From Selaginella tamariscina (Eukaryota > Streptophyta > Lycopodiopsida > Selaginellales > Selaginellaceae): a stretch of 64,000 nt of DNA. How positions within the stretch are numbered: the stretch's first letter is position 1; each line of letters opens with the position of its first letter. Positions 58,463 through 64,000 of the stretch are shown piece by piece. The stretch is from positions 310,001 through 374,000 of the forward strand of contig PUQB01000017.1 in the NCBI GenBank assembly GCA_003024785.1, written 5' to 3'. Made by a program: the position numbers and the translations under genes. A model generated the notes under the pieces. It saw only the letters and a list, made by a program, of their open reading frames with translations. It made no database searches and was not told the origin of the DNA.

Positions 58463-59130
58463 ATCCTACAATGTCAAAATAAAATCATATAGATATACAG
58501 TATATGTGTGCGCATGTCACAAGACGGACAAATTAAAATTCAAAAATATGTATTTAAATAGCATAATCAGTTTAAACATAAATGTGTTCCAGATATTATT
58601 GTCTTTTAAATATTGTTTCGTCGTAGCATCCCAAAACTGGAGTGTTAAAAATATACTTTTAAACGAGAATTTGTTTGTCTAACTGAATATAAATATTATA
58701 ATATGACAGAATATATATGTTCTGTATAGTTTGTTTTGATAAATTAGCTATCTTGTGAAAATTCTTCATAGTTATTTGTATTTATAATAATAATTAACCA
58801 TTTCAACTTCTTATGACTTTAGAACTATTATTTAATAATAAGCTTTGTACTGGCAAACTTTTAAATAAATTTAGTTTATCTATGAATATTAAAAGGAAAA
58901 ATTATCCAATTTAAAGTCTCAAAGTTTTCAATAAATTTAAGAAACAGCTACATTTTTCTTAAAAAACGATTATGGTAATGTTTTAATTGATAATTACACA
59001 TAGACTAAGCCTTTTGTAGTTTGCAATTCTCTCTCTCTAGAGAGAGACACACACACACACACCAACTATATATGATAAAATACATATTTTACATACATAC
59101 CGGTTCTGTAAACAATACAATAAAAATTAT
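58463..59130. other. Intergenic DNA, continuation of the flank repeat
   Basis: 58463-58650 continues the flank repeat interrupted by copia (compare 52010-52130: TCCTACAATGT, ATATGTGTGC, AATGTGTTCCA). From 58700 to 59130 there is AT-rich DNA with a (CT)n/(AC)n microsatellite near 59030-59062. No gene is seen. Confidence 0.6.
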
Positions 59131-60362
59131 TTAAGCATATAATAATCCCAAAGGCGAATGACGAACTTTAGACAAGATACTATCCTTCATATATGTAACA
59201 ATCCTCCTGGTAAACCCGATCCAGAACTGTAACAAAGCGTACGGAACACATAGCAAGCCCCTGTCCTGGATCCTCTGTACGGTTGCCACAGCTTCATACC
59301 ACAGCCCAATGAGTACCATCTGTAGCAGACCAATACGCTGCTCCTTATCTATAACCTCACTAAACATCGTGTCCGTACTCAGGGTTGTATACGTAGGCGT
59401 ACTGGTATCCGTACTTGAATCTTTCATGCTCATGTATGCGGTCAAGCAACTGTCGATGCTGTCTTCGGAGCATCCGGCATCGTTGTCGGATTTCTCCGTT
59501 GAACACGTTGACTTTAGCCATGTTGACGTGTCATCCGTTGACCAGGTTGACTTGTTGTCCGTTGACCAGGTTGACTTGTGTTCTATCTCTTCTGTTAATC
59601 TCTGGATTTGGAGCTCCTTAATGAACAGCGTGTGTTTTAGTTGCTGTATTTCTCTTTTCCTGTGCTCGCTTACTTTTGCCATCTTCTCCATATCACTGTA
59701 ATTATCAAAAATGTATACTGATCCTATATACACATTTATACATCTCGTATTCAAATTTAATTAAGAATTCTCACTACAGTATAACAATAACCTAGTTGGT
59801 ATCTCTTCGTAAGGCATTGAAAGATGTAAAACAGGACTTATTTATGTACAAATACACATGTACATAAGACGTAAAACACCACATACACATGTACACAATC
59901 ACACACCTGACGAGTGTTTCAATGAGCATGTTTTGATTGGTGGACTCATCAATCTCCTCATCCAACCTCTTTGCGAGTACATCGTTGTCATTTTGAAGAG
60001 AGAGAATGGTTGAATGGAGGCGATCTTTGGCTTGTTCCATTGAGTCTTTCTCACTTAGTATCGTTCTTGCTAATGGTATTAGCAAACCCTCCCTTAACCT
60101 GCTTAGTGTTATTGCTATATTCTTCTCGTTCCCCCAACCAGCCACATCCTGCACGGTACACAATTGTGTGTGTGTGTGCGTGTGTATGTTATGTGTACAT
60201 GTTTAGATATACACATATATATACTAATGAATGAATTACCATGAGATATAAACGCATGGCAGAAGAATCCCATTGTGTGGGGTACATGCTCATGACTTGT
60301 AATAAGAGGTGCAGATCGTTCGTTGGGAAAGACATGGTGTTTAAACTTGCGTTTTTATCCAT
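59131..60362 (-). CDS. Coiled-coil protein of unknown function (at least three exons)
   Basis: Exons 60362-60240, 60148-59907 and 59695-59131 join in frame (GT-AG at each junction) to about 309 residues. The middle exon and the start of the last form a charged helical region (REGLLIPLARTILSEKDSME, LQNDNDVLAKRLDEEIDEST, HRKREIQQLKHTLFIKELQI), likely a coiled coil. A Ser/Thr-rich stretch with repeated STWSTD units follows (about residues 165-190). The tail has a hydrophobic segment (GLLQMVLIGLWYEAV and LLCVPYALLQFWIGF) that might touch membranes. I do not recognise the family. The 5' end is uncertain: an in-frame stop lies just before the first exon's possible acceptor, and a further candidate exon is at 60714-60663. 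Confidence 0.6.
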
Positions 60363-60714
60363 TATCAACACTCATATTGCATTTAACTGCAAAAACATAA
60401 CACATCATAGTTTACCACTTATAGCATTAACCTTGTTTTAGAAACATTATAAATAAACTAACGTAATTTAGCTAATTAGCGACCGTGAACTTATCATATT
60501 CAATAGTTAGATCCACCAGAAACGAAACAACCCATGTCGAAATAATAAACATTTTGTGAAGTCTATTAAAAATGTTGCAATTTGTCATAATTCTATTTAA
60601 AAAATATAATTTTTTTTTGTAGAATTTAATAAGTATAGCAAAATTTTATTAATTAATCTTACCAGAAAATCTTCACACCGCAGCCATGGTTTTGCATTCC
60701 TCTCGAGAACACTT

Positions 60715-61882
60715 CTAAAACAGCAAGAAACCAAACACCAACTCTGTGCCCATCCATACACGTGTTTGGTATTGCTTTGAATATTCGGATCTAACGGTTC
60801 TTAGCGTCCGGATCCTCAGCGGTTTGCCGATGAATCACGGCAACCGACGTGGCAACTAAATCTTTTAATCCACGGTATTGACTCAAGTGTACCTATTTAT
60901 TTTAAAACATCATCAATAAATATAACATATAAATTAAACACTTGTTTATTAAAATATATAAATGAACTGAGATGAAGCTGACAGACATTATAAATAGAGT
61001 TATATATTAACACCTATATAATATAACTTCATCTATAGTTAAGTTAAATGAGATAAAATGAAAGTGAAAACTTGCATGCATTTGTGTGTGTGTGTGTGTG
61101 TGGAGAGGAGAGAGAGAGAGTGGGTGAGTGTATACTTGGAATGATGTAACTGTACCAGATATAATTTTGATATCATATAAATATTTATATACAAAGTGTT
61201 GGAAGTGTGTTTATTGTCCACTATGGTTTAAACTGTTAAAAAATTAAAAATTAAAAATTATTTATTATTTTATTAAACCTATTAAACTATATTTTTATTA
61301 AGCATAATTTGTTAAAAGATTAAGTCCTCAATATAGATATCTGAATAGCGAAACATTAAGCAGAATGGTTTAATATTTTAAACAAGTATTAAAGTTAATG
61401 TAATATTATAAGAAGAGCTTTCTCCCATAGTTATATTTACTTATAATGATTTATGAGGTCAATGATCATCACTACAATACTTAAAGAAATCGAATGTATT
61501 AAGGATTAGTAAAGAAAGTTAAGACTTAAATATTAATTAACTATAAAACATTTCTTTGAATAATCTTCACGCGTGTGTGCACAAGAGGTGTGTGTGCAAT
61601 ATAAGATTGACAAGCACAAGAAAAAAATTAAAAATGATTTTTTATTCTTATAAATTTCAAAACACTCTTTTAATGTCAATTTTATATGTCTTGGTTAATT
61701 TATATTTATTAAAATTCTAAAATTAAAATAAGATTTAACATTCGATTTATTTTTAAATTTTACTTTCAATTTTAAAAGAGGTAACAAGATAAATCTTTTT
61801 TGTTCAACATTAGTTTCTTTTCTCTCATGTTAATAAATAAGATTTAACATTCGATTTATTTTAAATTTTACTTTCAAGATGT
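60715..61882. other. Intergenic DNA upstream of the coiled-coil gene
   Basis: 60715-60880 is GC-richer (GGATCTAACGG, ACCGACGTGGC) and may be promoter or leader of the coiled-coil gene. The rest is AT-rich with (TG)n and (GA)n runs at 61083-61120. A near-perfect 45-bp direct repeat (about 61730-61775 and 61835-61880, core AAGATTTAACATTCGATTTA) abuts the tRNA gene. No protein gene is seen. Confidence 0.5.
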
Positions 61883-61954
61883 TGAACCCGACGTGAATCG
61901 AACACGCAACCTTCTGATCTGGAGTCAGACGCGCTACCATTGCGCCACGGATCC
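61883..61954 (-). tRNA. trnW: tRNA-Trp (CCA)
   Basis: The minus strand starts GGATCCGTGGCGCAATGG (acceptor and D arm), has the anticodon loop ACTCCAGA with CCA at 61922-61920, and ends with the T arm GTTCGATTC and acceptor CGGGTTCA. The 72-nt cloverleaf matches the plant nuclear tRNA-Trp pattern, with internal A and B boxes present. No T4 terminator lies close downstream; the first run of four T on the gene strand is about 105 bp away. It has no intron and no encoded CCA tail. Confidence 0.95.
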
Positions 61955-62381
61955 ATTCTCACTGTTAACTACGCCTGAATATCCCAAATGCGTGTTAAAG
62001 TTTCACGTGTATGTGTATGAAGCACGGGACACTTGCAGAACACCGCTAAGACGTGTATAAGAAATTGAAGGGGTGCCTACTTATTATGATACGGGGATAA
62101 AAAAACATAAATTCCTTATGAATTAAGATGTAAGGTTCTTTAATGTTAATGTTTTGATTTTACATGTTAATTAAAGAGATTAAAAAAATGTAAGCTCGTT
62201 ATGCAAACCAACCTATAAACACATAAGCTATATATAAAAATTTAAGTGAAAAGTAACTACATAACTCATTATGTATATATATTAAAATTATAATAAAGGA
62301 TAGAGCAGCTTTGCAAACAGAGTTAAATTAAAAATAGAGATTAATTAATAGAAAATATTTATTAATGAGAGTAAATTAAGA
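61955..62381. other. Intergenic DNA between tRNA-Trp and the ABC transporter
   Basis: AT-rich DNA with no recognisable gene. It holds the 3' untranslated region of the transporter (left of 62382 on the minus strand) and the upstream side of the tRNA. A run of ACATAA/ATATATA sequence at 62220-62290 is the only notable composition. Confidence 0.5.
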
Positions 62382-64000
62382 TTAAGATGCAGAATGTAGC
62401 TGAACAAGGGAGGCGTAAGCACCACCGTCGATCTGTACAAGATCCGAGTGCTTCCCTTTCTCCACGATAACTCCATTCTTCACAACAGCAATCATGTCAG
62501 CATTTACTATAGTGGATAGTCTGTGCGCCACAATAATAGTCGTCCGATCAACCATGATCCGATCCAACGCTGACTGTACCACATGCTCGGATTCCGCATC
62601 CGTCTCGTTGCCTACATGGATCGTAAAACCCTAATTAGGGTTCTTCTTTAAAATTTAAGGTTTAAATATTTGATGATATGTTTCTATACATATTTATATG
62701 TGTGTGTGTGTATACGTACCTCGTCAAGTAGCAAAATTTTGGTTCTTTAATAATAGCTCGAGCAATTGCAATCCTTTGTTTTTGTCCTCCCGAGAGTTGA
62801 ACTCTCTCTCACCAACCTCCGTGTCATAACCATTTGGTAACTCTCGATAAACTCATGTGCATTAGCAGCTTTAGCAGCGTTAAACCTCCTCTTCCCCTGT
62901 TATCCCATCTTTCCCATATATATCTATAAAACACGATAATTTAGTAAAATTATTAACTATAATTTAATATATTTTACTTGATTTTATGCTGCCACTGAAT
63001 AGGATCGGCTCCTGTCCCACAAGACCGACTTGTTGACGATACCATCTCAGTTGCAGTTTCTTTATATCGGTACCGTCCACCATTATCATCCCTTTATCTG
63101 GATCGTAGAATCTCTCTAGGAGATATATAACCGTTGATTTCCCACACCCGCTCTCTCCGACCAATGCCAAAGTCTGAAAAAAAATATTTATTTATAAATA
63201 TCTATAACATATTTACTCAATATTTAGTACCTTTCCTGATCGGACGGTGAAGTTTAAGTCTTGGAAAATGGGGACATGAGGGACGCGTAGGATATCTAAA
63301 GCTGACGTGGCGGAAGTCAATGTGACCTTTAAGTGAATCTAAGACCGTCCCTGACAAGTCAGCGGCATCTATCCTTGACCTTTTGTCTATTGTAGAGAAT
63401 ATGCTGGTTACCGAAGATCTTACTTTGGATAAATCCGGTGCTAAACCCATTGTTTGTGAAACTGCAAGTGCTGTAAATATTATCGCAAAAAAACACCTGG
63501 AAAAAAAACACATATATTTATTTCTTATACATACTTAAACACACTAAACAGACCTTAAACACGTTCTTAAACTCGGTTTTCCCTTCCCGTACAAGACGAG
63601 CACCATACCAGAAAATGAGGGCTTGGGCCCCAAACTGTATGACGGTGGACACCGCCAGCCCAGCCCCACTGATGTATCCAATCCGTACAGCATTAGCAAC
63701 CGGCTTTTACTACACTCACTGTAGAGTGCCAACATTTTTTTCTCTGCGCAGAATGAAGCCACCGTACGGATGCGCTTACTGCACTTGTTGCTACTGTACT
63801 CGCATCTTGGTACATAGTCTGCACACACACATACATTAGCTATAGTTTAGTTAAACTATAGTTAATTACTATATAATAGCATAATTAACTATTTAGCTTG
63901 TGTATTTGTTTCAAATAGAAATATCAGCCTTGAACAATTAACTCTAGGTTTATTCTTATTTATAATTTGATGATAAAAGAATATACCTTGGCATCTGAGC
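62382..64000 (-). pseudogene. ABCB/MDR-type ABC transporter, 3' half, frameshifted; runs off the window
   Basis: Exons read from the right: 64000-63987, 63818-63554, 63496-63231, 63173-62978, 62923-62720 and 62611-62382, each with GT-AG borders. They encode the second transmembrane domain end (RTVASFCAEKKMLALYSE, then QFGAQALIFWYGARLV after a shift) and the second nucleotide-binding domain: Walker [27 protein letters not shown] (Q-loop), a disturbed signature LSGGQKQR, Walker B region LLLDE and H-loop IVAHRLST, ending at a stop at 62382. Family members pump hydrophobic compounds or auxin across membranes. Six or more one- to four-base indels, mostly in homopolymers, break the frame, so it is a pseudogene or a poorly polished gene. 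Confidence 0.82.

Noticed and set aside
60663..60714. First coding exon of the coiled-coil gene
   Set aside because: The reading frame looks protein-like, but its phase does not join to the exon ending at 60240 through the visible acceptor. Kept only as a candidate.

Overview
The window looks like a transposon-rich, AT-rich, gene-poor stretch of a flowering-plant nuclear genome. The main reasons are plant-type Ty3/gypsy and Ty1/copia LTR retrotransposons, a small TRIM element primed by initiator tRNA-Met, a plant-type LINE tail, GT-AG introns, a nuclear tRNA-Trp(CCA) and an ABCB-type transporter with introns. The species cannot be named from sequence alone.

Layout. Positions 1-746 are the tail of a repeated flank. 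Positions 747-6645 are a decayed gypsy element (gypsy-1 alpha). Unit A (7102-21603) is an AT-rich spacer, a 2.0 kb PIF/Harbinger-like non-autonomous DNA transposon, a scrambled fragment of an unidentified gene, a third gypsy family (gypsy-3) and an intact three-exon copy of that gene on the minus strand. A second gypsy-1 copy (beta, 21604-30247) follows; it carries a different gypsy (gypsy-2) nested in its LTR and a TRIM in its pol region. Unit B (30248-46847) repeats unit A almost exactly, plus a 2.4 kb LINE insertion and minus a 336 bp segment. At 46858 the order flips: 46858-52100 is an older, diverged, inverted copy of the same gene and spacer material, with a broken third gene copy at 50204-51507.

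The right third has a frameshifted kinase-like gene (52575-53883) lying between two copies of the same 3' flank. It also has a complete but gag-less copia element (54615-58462) with a large internal inverted repeat, a multi-exon coiled-coil gene of unknown function (59131-60362, minus), tRNA-Trp (61883-61954, minus), and the 3' half of an ABCB/MDR transporter gene or pseudogene (62382 to the window edge, minus).

The central biological object is a small family of an unrecognised, probably plant-specific gene (386 codons, basic N-terminus, acidic middle). It is present as two intact, apparently identical copies, one broken inverted copy and three fragments, all carried in a tandem then inverted array broken up by retrotransposons. 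Units A and B differ mostly by one-base indels, and the ABCB gene is interrupted mainly by one-base homopolymer changes. Part of the apparent gene decay, and perhaps the A/B duplication itself, could therefore be assembly error or an unmerged second haplotype.
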